A stretch of DNA of 64,000 nucleotides from Bradyrhizobium sp. LLZ17 (GCF_041200145.1 NZ_CP165734.1:4030001-4094000); one strand, 5' to 3'; shown: positions 18,743-28,913, counted from the first letter of the stretch. Made by a program: numbers and translations. Notes: generated by a model from the letters alone, not told the origin.

Positions 18743-20182
18743 GTGCACGCATTTCGCCCGCTGCTTCGCAAATCCCTGTTCAACCTGTTCGCTGCGACCC
18801 TCGCGGTCGCCGCGCTGCTCGCACCGCGCACGGCGGATGCCGAAGCGCTGCTTCTGATCGAAGCCGACAGCGGCAAGGTTTTGCAGGCGGAGAACGCGAC
18901 CATTCCCTGGTATCCCGCGTCTGTGACCAAGATCATGACCGCCTATGTCACGCTGAAGGCGGTGAAGGACGGCAAGATCACGCTCGACACGCTGGTCACG
19001 GTGTCGCCGACCGCTGCCTCACAATCGCCGTCGAAAATGGGATTCCGTCCAGGCACGCAGGTCACCATCGACAACGCGCTGAAGATGATGCTGGTCAAGT
19101 CGGCGAACGACATGGCGGTGGTGCTTGCCGAAGGCGTCGGCGGTTCGATCGACGGCTTCTCGGCGATGATGAACGACACCGCGAAGAAGCTCGGCATGAC
19201 CCAGACGAGCTACGTCAATCCCAACGGCCTGCCGGCCGACGGCCAGATCACGTCCGCGCGCGACCTCGGCATTCTCGCACGCTCGTTCCTGCGCGACCTG
19301 CCGGAGTATGAGTATTTCGTGCACATCCCGGCGATCCGGTTCGGCAAGCGCGTCACCGGCAATTTCAACAAGCTGATCGGCCGCTATCCCGGCGCCGACG
19401 GCTTCAAGACTGGGTTCATCTGCGCCTCCGGCTACAACCTCGTGGCATCGGCCACGCGCAACGGCCGCCGGTTGATCGCGGTGGTGCTCGGCGCCAACTC
19501 CGGCACCGCGCGTGCGGTGAAGGCGGCGCAGTTGCTCGAGCGCGGCTTCAGCCAGGACACTCTGTCCTGGCTGCGTCCCTCGCTCGGCACGGTCGAAAAC
19601 CTGGTGCCGGTCGACGCCTCGCCGCCGAATCTGCGCGACGAGATGTGCGGCGGTCACCGCAAGCGGCCGGCCAGCGACGACGACGATGCGCTGATCGCGA
19701 CCAATGGCGGCGCCACCGGATCGGCCACCGGCGGCGAAGCCCAGGTGACGTTCTTCACCGCGGGGCTGCAGCCGCCCTTGATGAAGGCCTCCGAGCTGAT
19801 GGCCTCGGCCCCCGCTCCGGCAGAGCCAGTGCTGGTCTACACCGGCCCGACCCGCACCGGCACCGCCCTGATCGCGGCGGTCGCCGCCGACGCCGACCAG
19901 CAGGCAACCCCGAAGGCGCGCAGCAAGAAGACGCGCGTCGCCAAGAAGCAGGACGCCGGCAGCGACACCAAGTCGGATGGCAAAACGGCGTCGGCAAAGC
20001 CGGATAGTGCGAAGCCCGAGGCCAAGAACGCGGCCAAGAGCGCGGCCAAGCCGGCTCCGATCAAGCACGCTGCGGCCAAGCCCGCCGAAAAGCCGGCCGC
20101 GAGCGGCGATCAGCCCGCCAAACCCGCCAAGCCCAAGGCGGCCACCAAGCCCGCGCCCAAGCCGGCGCCCAACAACAGCTAG
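18743..20182 (+). CDS. D-alanyl-D-alanine carboxypeptidase (PBP5/6-like)
   Basis: A 479-residue exported serine peptidase that trims the terminal D-Ala of peptidoglycan stem peptides. The N-terminal signal (LFAATLAVAALLAPRTADAE) is followed by the catalytic domain: SVTK with nucleophile S60 in YPASVTK, the SAN motif in VKSANDMAVV, and KTG (K222) in DGFKTGFICASGYN. The C-terminal ~150 residues are a Lys/Ala/Pro-rich tail (KPDSAKPEAKNAAKSAAKPA) and contain no membrane helix, unlike many low-molecular-weight PBPs. The start is GTG 18743. Confidence 0.85.
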   Translation: MHAFRPLLRKSLFNLFAATLAVAALLAPRTADAEALLLIEADSGKVLQAENATIPWYPASVTKIMTAYVTLKAVKDGKITLDTLVTVSPTAASQSPSKMGFRPGTQVTIDNALKMMLVKSANDMAVVLAEGVGGSIDGFSAMMNDTAKKLGMTQTSYVNPNGLPADGQITSARDLGILARSFLRDLPEYEYFVHIPAIRFGKRVTGNFNKLIGRYPGADGFKTGFICASGYNLVASATRNGRRLIAVVLGANSGTARAVKAAQLLERGFSQDTLSWLRPSLGTVENLVPVDASPPNLRDEMCGGHRKRPASDDDDALIATNGGATGSATGGEAQVTFFTAGLQPPLMKASELMASAPAPAEPVLVYTGPTRTGTALIAAVAADADQQATPKARSKKTRVAKKQDAGSDTKSDGKTASAKPDSAKPEAKNAAKSAAKPAPIKHAAAKPAEKPAASGDQPAKPAKPKAATKPAPKPAPNNS

Positions 20183-20376
20183 GTTAACAGGCGCGAGCCT
20201 GTCGCATCGCGCCTGCACTTCGCAGTTGCGGCAGCGATTTGCGCCAATTCCAGTAGCCCCTCCACGCGCGATGCCCTAAGCCTCGACCGCTTGCCAGCCG
20301 TTCCGGCAGGCTCGATACTGCCGGCAACGAGGCAAGCCCGAGACACAACGGGCTCTGGTGATAGAGAGGAGTTTCC

Positions 20377-22062
20377 ATGGAGCGCATCTGGCTCAAGCAA
20401 TATCCGCCCGGCGTGCCCGCTGATATCGAGCCGACCCAATACGCGTCACTCGTCGATCTCCTGGAGGAGAGCTTTGCCAGGTTCGCCGACCGCAAGGCGT
20501 TCATCTGCATGGACAAGTCGATCAGCTACCGCGACCTCGACCAGATGTCGCTGGCGCTCGGCGCTTACCTGCAAGGCCGCGGCCTCCAGCGCGGCGCGCG
20601 CGTCGCGATCATGATGCCGAACGTGCTGCAATATCCGGTCGCGACCGCCGCCGTGCTGCGCGCCGGCTTCGCGGTGGTCAACGTCAACCCGCTCTACACC
20701 CCGCGCGAGCTCGAGCATCAGCTCAAGGATTCCGGCGCCGAAGCCGTCATCGTGCTGGAGAACTTCGCCCACACCGTCGAGCAGGTGATCGCCAAGACGG
20801 CCGTGAAGCACGTCATCGTTGCCTCCATGGGCGACCTGCTCGGCATCAAGGGCGTGATCGTCAATCTCGTCGTCCGCCGCGTCAAGAAGATGGTGCCGGC
20901 CTGGTCGCTGCCGGGCGCGGTGTCGTTCAATGACGCGCTCTCGGCCGGCCGTGGCCTGACCTTCAACAAGCCAAAATTATCGCCGGGCGACGTCGCCTTC
21001 CTGCAATATACCGGCGGCACTACGGGCGTCTCCAAGGGCGCGACGCTGCTCCACCGCAACATCGTCGCCAACGTCTTGCAGAACGACGCCTGGCTGCAGC
21101 CGGCGCTGGCGCAGCCGCCGCAGATCGAGCAGCTCCTGATCGTCTGCGCTCTGCCGCTCTATCACATCTTCGCACTGACGGCTTGCTACCTGCTCGCGGT
21201 GCGCGCCGGCGGCTGCAATCTTCTGATCCCCAATCCGCGCGATATCGCAGGGTTCGTCAAGGAGCTGGCGAAATACCAGGTCAACAGCTTCCCGGCCGTC
21301 AACACGCTCTACAACGGCCTGATGCATCATCCCGACTTCAAGAAGCTCGACTTCTCCAAGCTGAAGATTTCCAACGGCGGCGGCATGGCAGTACAGCGGC
21401 CGGTCGCGGAACAGTGGAAGGCGATCACGGGATGCTCGATCGCGGAAGGCTACGGCCTGTCGGAGACGGCGCCGACGCTGACCTGCAACACCGCGACCAA
21501 TTCGGAATTCAACGGCACCATCGGCATCCCCGTGCCCTCGACCTGGATTTCGATCCGCGACGACGACGGCAACGAGGTCCCGCTCGGCCAGCCCGGCGAG
21601 ATCTGCGCCAAGGGCCCGCAGGTGATGTCGGGCTACTGGAACAGGCCTGAGGAGACCGCCAAGGTGATGACATCAGACGGCTTCTTCCGGACCGGCGACA
21701 TCGGCGTGATGGACGAGAAGGGCTACACCAAGATCGTCGACCGCAAGAAGGACATGATCCTGGTCTCCGGCTTCAACGTCTATCCGAACGAGATCGAGGA
21801 AGTGATCGCGAGCCATCCGGGCGTGCTCGAATGCGCCGTGATCGGCATTCCCGATGCCAAGTCGGGCGAGGCCGTGAAGGCGTTCGTGGTGAAGAAGGAT
21901 CCCAACCTCACCGCAGAGGACGTGATCAAGTTCTGTCACGGGGAGCTCACCGGCTACAAGGTGCCCAAGCACATCGAATTCCGCACCGAGCTGCCGAAGA
22001 CAAATGTCGGCAAGATCTTGCGCCGGCAGTTGCGCGACGAGAAGAAGGCGGAAGCGGCGTAG
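20377..22062 (+). CDS. fadD: Long-chain fatty-acid CoA ligase
   Basis: A 561-residue ANL-superfamily enzyme. Motifs are the P-loop YTGGTTGVSKGATLL (about residue 211), YGLSETAPT, FFRTGDIGVMDEKGYTKIVD, VDRKKDMILVSGFNVYPNEI and a C-terminal KTNVGKILRRQLR lysine. Length and the N-terminus MERIWLKQYPPGVPADIEP match FadD-type ligases that activate fatty acids to acyl-CoA for beta-oxidation. AGAGAGGAG lies just upstream of the ATG. No regulator is adjacent. Confidence 0.9.
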   Translation: MERIWLKQYPPGVPADIEPTQYASLVDLLEESFARFADRKAFICMDKSISYRDLDQMSLALGAYLQGRGLQRGARVAIMMPNVLQYPVATAAVLRAGFAVVNVNPLYTPRELEHQLKDSGAEAVIVLENFAHTVEQVIAKTAVKHVIVASMGDLLGIKGVIVNLVVRRVKKMVPAWSLPGAVSFNDALSAGRGLTFNKPKLSPGDVAFLQYTGGTTGVSKGATLLHRNIVANVLQNDAWLQPALAQPPQIEQLLIVCALPLYHIFALTACYLLAVRAGGCNLLIPNPRDIAGFVKELAKYQVNSFPAVNTLYNGLMHHPDFKKLDFSKLKISNGGGMAVQRPVAEQWKAITGCSIAEGYGLSETAPTLTCNTATNSEFNGTIGIPVPSTWISIRDDDGNEVPLGQPGEICAKGPQVMSGYWNRPEETAKVMTSDGFFRTGDIGVMDEKGYTKIVDRKKDMILVSGFNVYPNEIEEVIASHPGVLECAVIGIPDAKSGEAVKAFVVKKDPNLTAEDVIKFCHGELTGYKVPKHIEFRTELPKTNVGKILRRQLRDEKKAEAA

Positions 22063-22077
22063 GCGCGCTCTCTCCAC

Positions 22078-22166
22078 CGTCATTGCGAGGAGCTCTTCGC
22101 TACGAAGCAATCCAGCGTGCCTCCGCGGCGACATCTCTGGATTGCTTCGCTTCGCTCGCAATGACG
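22078..22166. repeat. Palindromic dispersed repeat, CGTCATTGCGAGG family (copy 1)
   Basis: Inverted arms CGTCATTGCGAG / CTCGCAATGACG enclose a second pair (GAAGCAATCCAG / CTGGATTGCTTC). A related copy lies at 46841-46921. Confidence 0.8.
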
Positions 22167-22265
22167 AGAAAATTGGCAGCCTGCCAGATCACACCTTTTT
22201 GAAGCTGTTTCCCTCCGCCGGTAAAATGCTCTAGAAAGGGCCGCCCCTTTTCAGGAGAAACGACC

Positions 22266-22751
22266 ATGACCATCCAGATTGGCGAGAAGCTGCCCGAGGC
22301 GAAATTCCGCGTGATGACGGCGGAAGGTCCGCAGGTGAAGACCACCGATGACATCTTCAAGGGCAAGAAGGTGGCGCTGTTCGCCGTACCCGGCGCCTAT
22401 ACGGGCACCTGCCACAAGATGCATCTGCCGAGCATCTTCCTCAACGCCTACGCCCTCAAGGACAAGGGCGTCGACAGTATCGCCATCGTCTCGGTCAACG
22501 ACGCCTTCGTCATGAACGCCTGGAAGCGCGACACCGACCAGCGCGATGAGGCCACCTTCCTCGCCGACGGCAATGCCGATTTCACCAAGGCGATCGGCAT
22601 GGAGCTCGACGCCTCCGCCAACGGCCTCGGCATCCGCTCCAAGCGTTATTCGATGCTGGTCGAGGACGGCGTGGTCAAGAAGCTGAACCTCGAGGCGATG
22701 CCCGGCAAGGTCGAGGTGTCCGGCGGTGATACGCTGCTGGGGCAGCTGTAA
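22266..22751 (+). CDS. Peroxiredoxin (Prx5-type, single cysteine)
   Basis: A 161-residue cytosolic peroxiredoxin with the PxxxTxxC motif in VPGAYTGTCHKMHLPS. Cys49 is the peroxidatic residue and the only cysteine, so resolution must use an external thiol. It reduces H2O2 and organic peroxides; glutaredoxin or thioredoxin partners are typical for the family. CAGGAGAAACG precedes the ATG. Downstream is a second palindromic repeat. Confidence 0.9.
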   Translation: MTIQIGEKLPEAKFRVMTAEGPQVKTTDDIFKGKKVALFAVPGAYTGTCHKMHLPSIFLNAYALKDKGVDSIAIVSVNDAFVMNAWKRDTDQRDEATFLADGNADFTKAIGMELDASANGLGIRSKRYSMLVEDGVVKKLNLEAMPGKVEVSGGDTLLGQL

Positions 22752-22785
22752 GCGTTTAGACGCCGCTCTTAGCCACAAATGACGC

Positions 22786-22888
22786 TGTCATGCCCCGCGA
22801 AAGCGGGGCATCCAGTATTCCAGAGGCTTCGAGGTTCACAACGACTTCTGCGGCGTACTGGATCGCCCGGTCAAGCCGGGCGATGACA
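22786..22888. repeat. Palindromic intergenic repeat (TGTCATGCCCCGCGAAAG family)
   Basis: TGTCATGCCCCGCGAAAGCG and its near-complement (CCGGGCGATGACA) bound the element; inner CATCCAGTA / TACTGGAT arms are also inverted. It lies between the convergent peroxiredoxin and rnhA genes. Confidence 0.75.
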
Positions 22889-22927
22889 GTTGAGAATGAG
22901 GTGGCATCGACGACGATGTCGACGCTG

Positions 22928-23392
22928 CTACTCCCGCACCCTCTGCTGCAATCTCGCCATCGCGACGCCGTCGCGTGCCAGTTGATCGGCGCGTTCGTTC
23001 TCGGGGTGGCCGGCGTGGCCCTTGACCCAGTGCCAGCGCACGTCATGGGCCTTCAGCGCGGCATCGAGGCGCTGCCATAGCTCGACATTTTTGACCGGCT
23101 TTTTGTCGGCGGTGCGCCAGCCGTTGCGTTTCCAGCCGTGGATCCAGCTGGTGATGCCCTGCCGGACATACTGGCTGTCGGTGTAGAGATCGACGATGCA
23201 GGGCTTCTTCAGCGCCTCCAGCGCGGAGATTGCCGCCATCAACTCCATCTGGTTGTTGGTGGTGTGGCGCTCGCCGCCGTTCAGCTCCTTCTCCTTGTCG
23301 CCGAACTTCAGGATCGCACCCCAGCCGCCGGGGCCGGGATTGCCCGAACAGGCGCCGTCGGTAAAGATCGTGACATTGGGAAGCTCGCTCAC
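22928..23392 (-). CDS. rnhA: Ribonuclease HI
   Basis: A 154-residue endonuclease that cleaves RNA in RNA-DNA hybrids. Active-site acids are the Asp in [17 protein letters not shown], Glu in [10 protein letters not shown], Asp in [11 protein letters not shown] and Asp in [11 protein letters not shown]. The start is GTG, overlapping the upstream thrB stop (GTGA, 23389-23392), so it is translated from the ispH-thrB-rnhA mRNA, an order common in Alphaproteobacteria. Confidence 0.95.
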   Translation of the reverse strand: MSELPNVTIFTDGACSGNPGPGGWGAILKFGDKEKELNGGERHTTNNQMELMAAISALEALKKPCIVDLYTDSQYVRQGITSWIHGWKRNGWRTADKKPVKNVELWQRLDAALKAHDVRWHWVKGHAGHPENERADQLARDGVAMARLQQRVRE

Positions 23393-24372
23393 GCCAGCAG
23401 CCCCGAGGGCATCAGCCCGTAATCGCGCACGCTCGCAACGCTCTGGTGGAAGCGCAGCTTGCGGACATATTCCAGGGGATCCTTCGGCTTGACCAGCGCG
23501 CCCGGCGGCACGTTGAGCCAGTCGACCAGCCGCGTCAGCAGGAAACGGATCGCGGCGCCGCGCGCCAGCAGCGGCAGCGCGGCTTCTTCAGCGTCAGTCA
23601 GCTTGCGCACGCGGCCATAGGCATTGAGGAAGGCGCGCGCCTTGGTGACGTTGAAGGAATGATCCGGCTCGAAGCACCAGGCATTGAGGCAGATCGCAAT
23701 GTCGTAGGCCAGCATGTCGTTGCAGGCGAAGGTGAAGTCGATGATTCCCGAGAGCTGGTCGCCGAGAAAAAAGACGTTGTCGTTGAAGAGATCGGCGTGG
23801 ATCACGCCTTCCGGCAATTTGTCCGGCCAGATGCCGCTCGAGAGATAATCGAGCTCGGCCGCGAGAAAAGCGTGCAAGTCCGGCTGCACCTCGTCGGCCC
23901 GGTGTGATGCCGCATCAAATAGCGGCCGCCAGCCCGAGACCGAGAGCGCGTTGGCGCGCTTGATCGCGAAATTGGCGCCGGCCAGATGCATCTTCGCCAG
24001 CGCGTCGCCGACGCCGGCGCAATGCGTCGCGCTCGGCTTGCGCGGCCAGACGCCTTCGAGAAAGGTGATGATCGCCGCCGGCCGTCCTGCCAGATCGCGC
24101 AGCGCTTCGCCGTCCTTCGCCTTCACCGGCAGCGGGCAATTGATGCCGTGCCCGGCGAGATGCGTCATCAGCGCGAGGAAGTACGGCAGATCGTTCTTCG
24201 CCACGCGCTTCTCGTAGAGCGTGAGGATGAACGATCCCTTGGTGGTATGCAGCAGGAAGTTGGAGTTTTCGACGCCCTCGGCGATGCCCTTGTAGGAGAG
24301 CAATTCGCCGAGATCGTATTGGCCGAGGAAATCCGCAAGCTCGTCGGCGGCCACGTCGGTGTAGACCGCCAT
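23389..24372 (-). CDS. thrB: Homoserine kinase (aminoglycoside-phosphotransferase type)
   Basis: A 327-residue enzyme phosphorylating L-homoserine at the O position in threonine biosynthesis. It is the APH-fold form, not the GHMP form. Motifs: [13 protein letters not shown] (catalytic Asp and Asn) and [11 protein letters not shown] (metal-binding Asp). The start is ATG 24372; a TTG directly before it is less likely. It lies six bases after ispH and overlaps rnhA by four bases, in the conserved ispH-thrB-rnhA operon, which supports the assignment. Confidence 0.92.
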   Translation of the reverse strand: MAVYTDVAADELADFLGQYDLGELLSYKGIAEGVENSNFLLHTTKGSFILTLYEKRVAKNDLPYFLALMTHLAGHGINCPLPVKAKDGEALRDLAGRPAAIITFLEGVWPRKPSATHCAGVGDALAKMHLAGANFAIKRANALSVSGWRPLFDAASHRADEVQPDLHAFLAAELDYLSSGIWPDKLPEGVIHADLFNDNVFFLGDQLSGIIDFTFACNDMLAYDIAICLNAWCFEPDHSFNVTKARAFLNAYGRVRKLTDAEEAALPLLARGAAIRFLLTRLVDWLNVPPGALVKPKDPLEYVRKLRFHQSVASVRDYGLMPSGLLA

Positions 24373-24378
24373 CAAGGT

Positions 24379-25347
24379 CTACTCGGCGGCGGCTTCGGGG
24401 CGCACCTGGCGCGGCAGCGGGAAGAACTCGTTCTCCTCCGCGGCCGAGACCGTCTCGACATGCAGCGTGAAGCGCTCGGCGAAGGCGTCCATGATCTCCT
24501 CGACGATCACTTCCGGCGCCGAGGCGCCCGCCGTGATGCCGAGGCTCGTGATGTTCTCGAACCGCTTCCAGTCGATCTCGGCGGCGCGCTGCGCCAGCAC
24601 CGCGATCGGGCAGCCCTCGCGCTCGGCGACTTCGCGCAGGCGCTGCGAGTTCGACGAGTTCGGCGCACCGACCACGATCAGGGCGTCGACCACCGGCGCC
24701 ACCTTCTTCACCGCGAGCTGGCGGTTGGTGGTGGCGTAGCAGATGTCTTCCTTGTGCGGCCCGTTGATGTTCGGGAAGCGCTCCTTCAGCAGCGCCACGA
24801 TCTCCGCGGTGTCGTCGATCGACAGCGTGGTCTGGGTCACGAAGGCGAGGTTGTTCGGATCCTTCGGAGCGATGGTCTTGGCGTCCTCGGCGGTCTCGAT
24901 CAGCGTCACGGCACCAACCGGAAGCTGGCCCAGCGTGCCGACCACCTCGGGGTGATGGGAATGTCCGATCAGGAAGATCTCGCGGCCGCGCTTGAAATGG
25001 ATCGCGGCCTCGCGGTGCACCTTGGTCACCAGCGGGCAGGTCGCGTCCAACGAGAACAGGTTGCGGGACTGGGCGTCCGACGGAACCGACTTCGGCACGC
25101 CATGGGCCGAGAACACCACCGGCGCGGTGGTGTTTGCCGGGATCTCCGCCAGCTCCTCGACGAAGATGGCACCCTTCTTTTTCAACCCGTCGACGACGTA
25201 TTTGTTGTGCACAATCTCATGGCGAACATAGACCGGGGCACCGTATTTATCGAGCGCCCGTTCCACGGTGTCGATCGCCCGGACCACCCCGGCACAGAAG
25301 CCGCGAGGAGAACAAAGCACGATCTTGAGGTCTGGTTTGGCTGACAT
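24379..25347 (-). CDS. ispH: 4-hydroxy-3-methylbut-2-enyl diphosphate reductase
   Basis: A 322-residue Fe-S enzyme of the MEP isoprenoid pathway that converts HMBPP to IPP and DMAPP. The three conserved cysteines are in [21 protein letters not shown] and [20 protein letters not shown] also matches the family. The start at 25347 ([12 protein letters not shown]) is chosen over an ATG at 25371. First gene of the ispH-thrB-rnhA operon. Confidence 0.95.
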   Translation of the reverse strand: MSAKPDLKIVLCSPRGFCAGVVRAIDTVERALDKYGAPVYVRHEIVHNKYVVDGLKKKGAIFVEELAEIPANTTAPVVFSAHGVPKSVPSDAQSRNLFSLDATCPLVTKVHREAAIHFKRGREIFLIGHSHHPEVVGTLGQLPVGAVTLIETAEDAKTIAPKDPNNLAFVTQTTLSIDDTAEIVALLKERFPNINGPHKEDICYATTNRQLAVKKVAPVVDALIVVGAPNSSNSQRLREVAEREGCPIAVLAQRAAEIDWKRFENITSLGITAGASAPEVIVEEIMDAFAERFTLHVETVSAAEENEFFPLPRQVRPEAAAE

Positions 25348-25590
25348 TGAGCGATCTCGGGACCGAATCACTGCGCAAAACGGGCGGGAAACGGTCGATG
25401 AATGAAATAGGGCTTGGGTACGGGCTTACAGGGAATTGGGCCCCCTTTCGGGCGCTGTCAAGGCACTATCTATAGCAGAACCATTGCGTGGCTACCCCCT
25501 CCGGGCTTATATAGCGCGAATTCCCAGTCATCGCTGATGACCACCGGCTTCGCCTCCAAGGGGGTGGGCGAAGCACAAAGGAGATTTGCC

Positions 25591-26286
25591 ATGAGCAACG
25601 CACCTCTGATGCCCAAGGCGACCGCCGTCTGGCTGCTCGACAACACGGCGCTGACCTTCGACCAGGTCGCCGATTTCACCAAGATGCATCCTCTCGAGAT
25701 CCGGGCGATCGCGGACGGCGACGCCGCCCAGGGCATCAAGGGCATGGACCCGATCTCCAACGGCCAGCTCACCCGCGAGGAGATCGAGAAGGCGGAGAAG
25801 AATCCGGACGCCCGGCTCCGGCTGCAGGAGAGCAAGGTGGTGCTGCCGCCCCAACCCAAGCGCAAGGGCCCGCGCTACACCCCGGTGTCGCGCCGCCACG
25901 AGCGCCCGAGCGCCATCCTCTGGCTGCTGCGCAACCATCCCGAACTCAAGGACGCCCAGATCATGCGCCTGGTCGGCACCACCAAGAGCACGATCGCGAG
26001 CGTCCGTGACCGCACCCACTGGAATACGTCCTCGCTGACGCCGATCGATCCGGTGACGCTCGGCCTCTGCTCGCAGATCGAGCTCGATTTCGAGGTGGCG
26101 CGCGCGGCCAAGGAAAAGCCGATCGACGCAGCCTATGGCGGCGCGACGCTGCTGCCGGCCTCCGAGACCACCAAGAAGGACGAGTTCGAGCCGGCGGAGA
26201 AGTCCGGCGACGACCTCAACGTCGACGCCGTGTTCGCTAAGCTGAAGACCCTCGGCGGCAAGAAGCAGGAGCAAGAGGAGGAGTAA
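25591..26286 (+). CDS. trcR: TrcR/DUF1013 cell-cycle transcriptional regulator
   Basis: A 231-residue DUF1013 protein, the family of the Caulobacter regulator TrcR that interacts with RNA polymerase and supports cell-cycle transcription. N-terminal MPKATAVWLLDNTALTFDQV and the DHP-like HTH segment HPELKDAQIMRLVGTTKSTI are characteristic; the C-terminus is acidic and Lys-rich (KLKTLGGKKQEQEEE). ATG 25591 has AAGGAGATTTGCC upstream, a strong ribosome-binding site; longer upstream frames are not used. A clear terminator follows the gene. Confidence 0.9.
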   Translation: MSNAPLMPKATAVWLLDNTALTFDQVADFTKMHPLEIRAIADGDAAQGIKGMDPISNGQLTREEIEKAEKNPDARLRLQESKVVLPPQPKRKGPRYTPVSRRHERPSAILWLLRNHPELKDAQIMRLVGTTKSTIASVRDRTHWNTSSLTPIDPVTLGLCSQIELDFEVARAAKEKPIDAAYGGATLLPASETTKKDEFEPAEKSGDDLNVDAVFAKLKTLGGKKQEQEEE

Positions 26287-26321
26287 TCCTTCTCTTGGTT
26301 GCTATTCGAATGCACTATGAT

Positions 26322-26356
26322 CGCGGCAGGGTCAGACCTGCCGCGTTTTTGTTTTT
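26322..26356 (+). terminator. Rho-independent terminator of trcR
   Basis: Perfect nine-base stem CGCGGCAGG / CCTGCCGCG with a six-base loop, then TTTTTGTTTTT. It is about 35 bases after the trcR stop. Confidence 0.9.
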
Positions 26357-26389
26357 GGTTGCGAGAAAGGACATCACCACGCTCTCAGG

Positions 26390-26516
26390 TGTCGTCCCGG
26401 CGAGGGCGGGACCCATAACCCCAGAGAGTAGTTTGGCGAAGATCCGCAGTTCGGTACTTCTACCGCCGCGATCGATAGATTCCGCGGTATGGGTCCCGGC
26501 CTTCGCCGGGACGACA
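26390..26516. repeat. Palindromic dispersed repeat, GTCGTCCCGGCG family (copy 2)
   Basis: Bounded by inverted arms like the copies at 11374 and 46692. The interior, read in the opposite direction, matches the 46692 copy closely (shared CTATCGAT, GAGTACCGAAC-type and ATCTTCGCCAAACT segments). Confidence 0.85.
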
Positions 26517-26570
26517 GCGGGGAGATATTCGCGCGTGTGATGCAGAAGCGCGGCAGGATGATGCAGTGCC

Positions 26571-26831
26571 TTACGGCCGCTCCGGATGGTTCAGCATGTA
26601 TTCGCCGAGATCGCGCTGGCGGCGGTCGGCGCGGGCGGTGGCGGCGCTGCGCTGGACATCGCGATCCTTGCGGCAGGCCACGTATTCCGGCGAGCCGGAC
26701 GCATAGCCACGGCTCTGGCACACGGCATCGTCGTCGTCACCGCCCATCGCGACCGGCGTCTGATAGCGCGCCGAGCAGGCGGAGAGGATGAGGCCCGCAA
26801 ACGCAATCGCAAGAAACGGCTTCGAACTCAT
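26571..26831 (-). CDS. Small lipoprotein
   Basis: An 86-residue protein with a type II signal peptide: MSSKPFLAIAFAGLILSAC, with lipobox LSAC and Cys19. It is probably lipidated and anchored in a membrane; the mature part has two further cysteines (AVCQSRGYASGSPEYVACRK). The start is ATG 26831, with AAGGG upstream; a more upstream ATG would bury the signal. Function unknown. Confidence 0.75.
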   Translation of the reverse strand: MSSKPFLAIAFAGLILSACSARYQTPVAMGGDDDDAVCQSRGYASGSPEYVACRKDRDVQRSAATARADRRQRDLGEYMLNHPERP

Positions 26832-26841
26832 AGCAGGCCCT

Positions 26842-26960
26842 TCATCCTCATGGTGAGGAGCCCGCGCAGCGGGCGTCTCGAACCATGCAGGCCCGGACGC
26901 AACAGCGGGGCCTTTCATCCTTCGAGACGCGCGCGAAGAGCGCGCTCCTCAGGATGAGGG
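26842..26960. repeat. Palindromic dispersed repeat (CCTCATGGTGAGGAGC family)
   Basis: Inverted arms CCTCATGGTGAGGAGC / GCTCCTCAGGATGAGG flank inner GCGTCTCGAA / TTCGAGACGC arms. It lies between the lipoprotein start and the prpE stop. Confidence 0.75.
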
Positions 26961-27002
26961 TTGAGCGGAAAAATGCGGCCTATTCAAGCCCCATCGCAAC
27001 CG

Positions 27003-28913
27003 TTACACCCTCCCCTTCAGCGCCTCCCCGATCTCGTCCAGCACCTTCGGGTCCTCGATGGTCGCCGGCATCGCCCACGCATCGCCGTCGGCGATCTTCT
27101 TGATGGTGCCGCGCAGGATCTTGCCCGAGCGCGTCTTGGGCAGGCGACCGACGGTGATGGCGAGCTTGAAGGCGGCGACGGGGCCGAGCTTGTCGCGCAC
27201 CAGCGCGATGATTTCCTTCTCGATCTCGGCGGGCGCGCGCTTGACGCCGGCCTTGAGCACCAGGAAGCCGCAGGGCACCTCGCCCTTGATCGCGTCCTTG
27301 ACGCCAAGCACAGCGCATTCGGCGACGTCCGGATGCGAGGCCAAAATCTCCTCCATGCCGCCGGTGGAGAGACGATGGCCCGCGACGTTGATGATGTCGT
27401 CGGTGCGGCCCATCACGAAGACATAACCGTCCTCGTCCTTGTAGCCGGCATCGGAGGTTTTGTAATAGCCGGGAAATTCGGTGAGATAGGCTTCCTTGAA
27501 GCGCGCATCCTGATTCCACAGCGTCGGCAGGCAGCCCGGCGGCATCGGCAGCTTGATGACGATCGAGCCCATGGTGTTGGGACCGACCGGCTTTGCCGCT
27601 TCATCTACGACGTCGACCTGGTATCCCGGCATCGGCACGGTCGGCGAACCGTGCTTCACCGGCAGCATGCCCAACCCGACCGGATTGCCGGCGATGCACC
27701 AGCCGGTCTCGGTCTGCCACCAATGGTCGATCACCGGCACCTTCAACTGTTGCTCCGCCCATTCGACCGTCGGCGGATCGGCGCGCTCGCCGGCGAGAAA
27801 CAGGGTGCGGAATTTGGAGAGATCGTATTGCCGGATGAACTTGCCTTCCGGATCCTCTTTGCGGATGGCGCGGAACGCCGTCGGCGCGGTGAAGAAGGCA
27901 ACCGCCTTGTGCTCGCTGATGACGCGCCAGAATGCCCCGGCATCGGGCGTGCCGACCGGTTTGCCCTCGTACATGATCGTGGTCGCGCCGTGCAGCAGCG
28001 GGCCATAGACGATGTAGCTGTGGCCGACCACCCAGCCGATGTCGGAGCCGCACCACCAGACCTCGCCCGGCTTGACGCCATAGAGGTTGAACATCGACCA
28101 TTTCACCGCGACCAGATGGCCGCCATTGTCGCGCACCACGCCCTTGGGAATGCCGGTCGTACCTGACGTGTAGAGGATGTAGAGCGGATCGGTGGCAGCT
28201 ACCGGAACGCAAGCCGCCTTCTTGCCGTCATTCATCGCCTTGCGGCGCAGGCTCGCCCAATCGTAATCGCGCTTTGGCGTGAGGCTGCAGATATGCTGCG
28301 GACGTTGCAGCACGATGCACGCCTTCGGTTTGCTCCCGGCAAGCCTGATCGCCTCGTCGAGCAGCGGCTTGTAGTGCACGATGCGGCCGGGCTCGATGCC
28401 GCAGCTCGCGGACAGAATGAGTTTCGGCTGCGCATCGTCGATGCGCGTCGCGAGCTCCTTCGCGGCAAAGCCGCCGAACACCACGGAATGCACCGCGCCG
28501 ATGCGCGCGCAGGCGAGCATCGCGACCACGGCCTCCGGCACCATCGGCATGTAGAGGATGACGCGGTCGCCCTTGGCGACGCCGAAATCCTGCATGATGG
28601 CGGCGAGCGCCTGCACCTCGGCCAGCAGCTCGGCATAGGTGAATTTGGTGACCGAGTTGGCCAACGGCGAATCATGGATCAGCGCGACCTGGTCGGCGCG
28701 GCCGCGTTCGACATGGCGGTCGAGCGCATTGTAGCAGGTGTTGACGACGCCGCCGCTGAACCAGCGGCCGTAGACGCCCTGCGCGGGATTGAATATCTTT
28801 TTCGGCGGCTCGATCCAGTCGATCTCCTGCGCCGCCTCGGCCCAGAAACCCGCGGGATCGGCCAGCGAGCGCGCGTGGACCTCGTGATATCTGCTCTTTG
28901 CCTGAACATTCAT
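27003..28913 (-). CDS. prpE: Propionyl-CoA synthetase
   Basis: A 636-residue acyl-CoA synthetase of the acetyl/propionyl-CoA family: LYILYTSGTTGIPKGVVRDN P-loop, HWWQTETGWCIAGNP, RTDDIINVAGHRLSTGGMEE, and C-terminal LPKTRSGKILRGTIKKIADG with the regulatory acetylatable lysine. The N-terminal FWAEAAQEIDWIEPPKKIFN segment and the ALIHDSPLANSVTKFTYAEL stretch match PrpE rather than Acs. It activates propionate to propionyl-CoA. It is divergent from the TRAP transporter genes, with about 320 bases between, so co-regulation is possible but not shown. Confidence 0.88.
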   Translation of the reverse strand: MNVQAKSRYHEVHARSLADPAGFWAEAAQEIDWIEPPKKIFNPAQGVYGRWFSGGVVNTCYNALDRHVERGRADQVALIHDSPLANSVTKFTYAELLAEVQALAAIMQDFGVAKGDRVILYMPMVPEAVVAMLACARIGAVHSVVFGGFAAKELATRIDDAQPKLILSASCGIEPGRIVHYKPLLDEAIRLAGSKPKACIVLQRPQHICSLTPKRDYDWASLRRKAMNDGKKAACVPVAATDPLYILYTSGTTGIPKGVVRDNGGHLVAVKWSMFNLYGVKPGEVWWCGSDIGWVVGHSYIVYGPLLHGATTIMYEGKPVGTPDAGAFWRVISEHKAVAFFTAPTAFRAIRKEDPEGKFIRQYDLSKFRTLFLAGERADPPTVEWAEQQLKVPVIDHWWQTETGWCIAGNPVGLGMLPVKHGSPTVPMPGYQVDVVDEAAKPVGPNTMGSIVIKLPMPPGCLPTLWNQDARFKEAYLTEFPGYYKTSDAGYKDEDGYVFVMGRTDDIINVAGHRLSTGGMEEILASHPDVAECAVLGVKDAIKGEVPCGFLVLKAGVKRAPAEIEKEIIALVRDKLGPVAAFKLAITVGRLPKTRSGKILRGTIKKIADGDAWAMPATIEDPKVLDEIGEALKGRV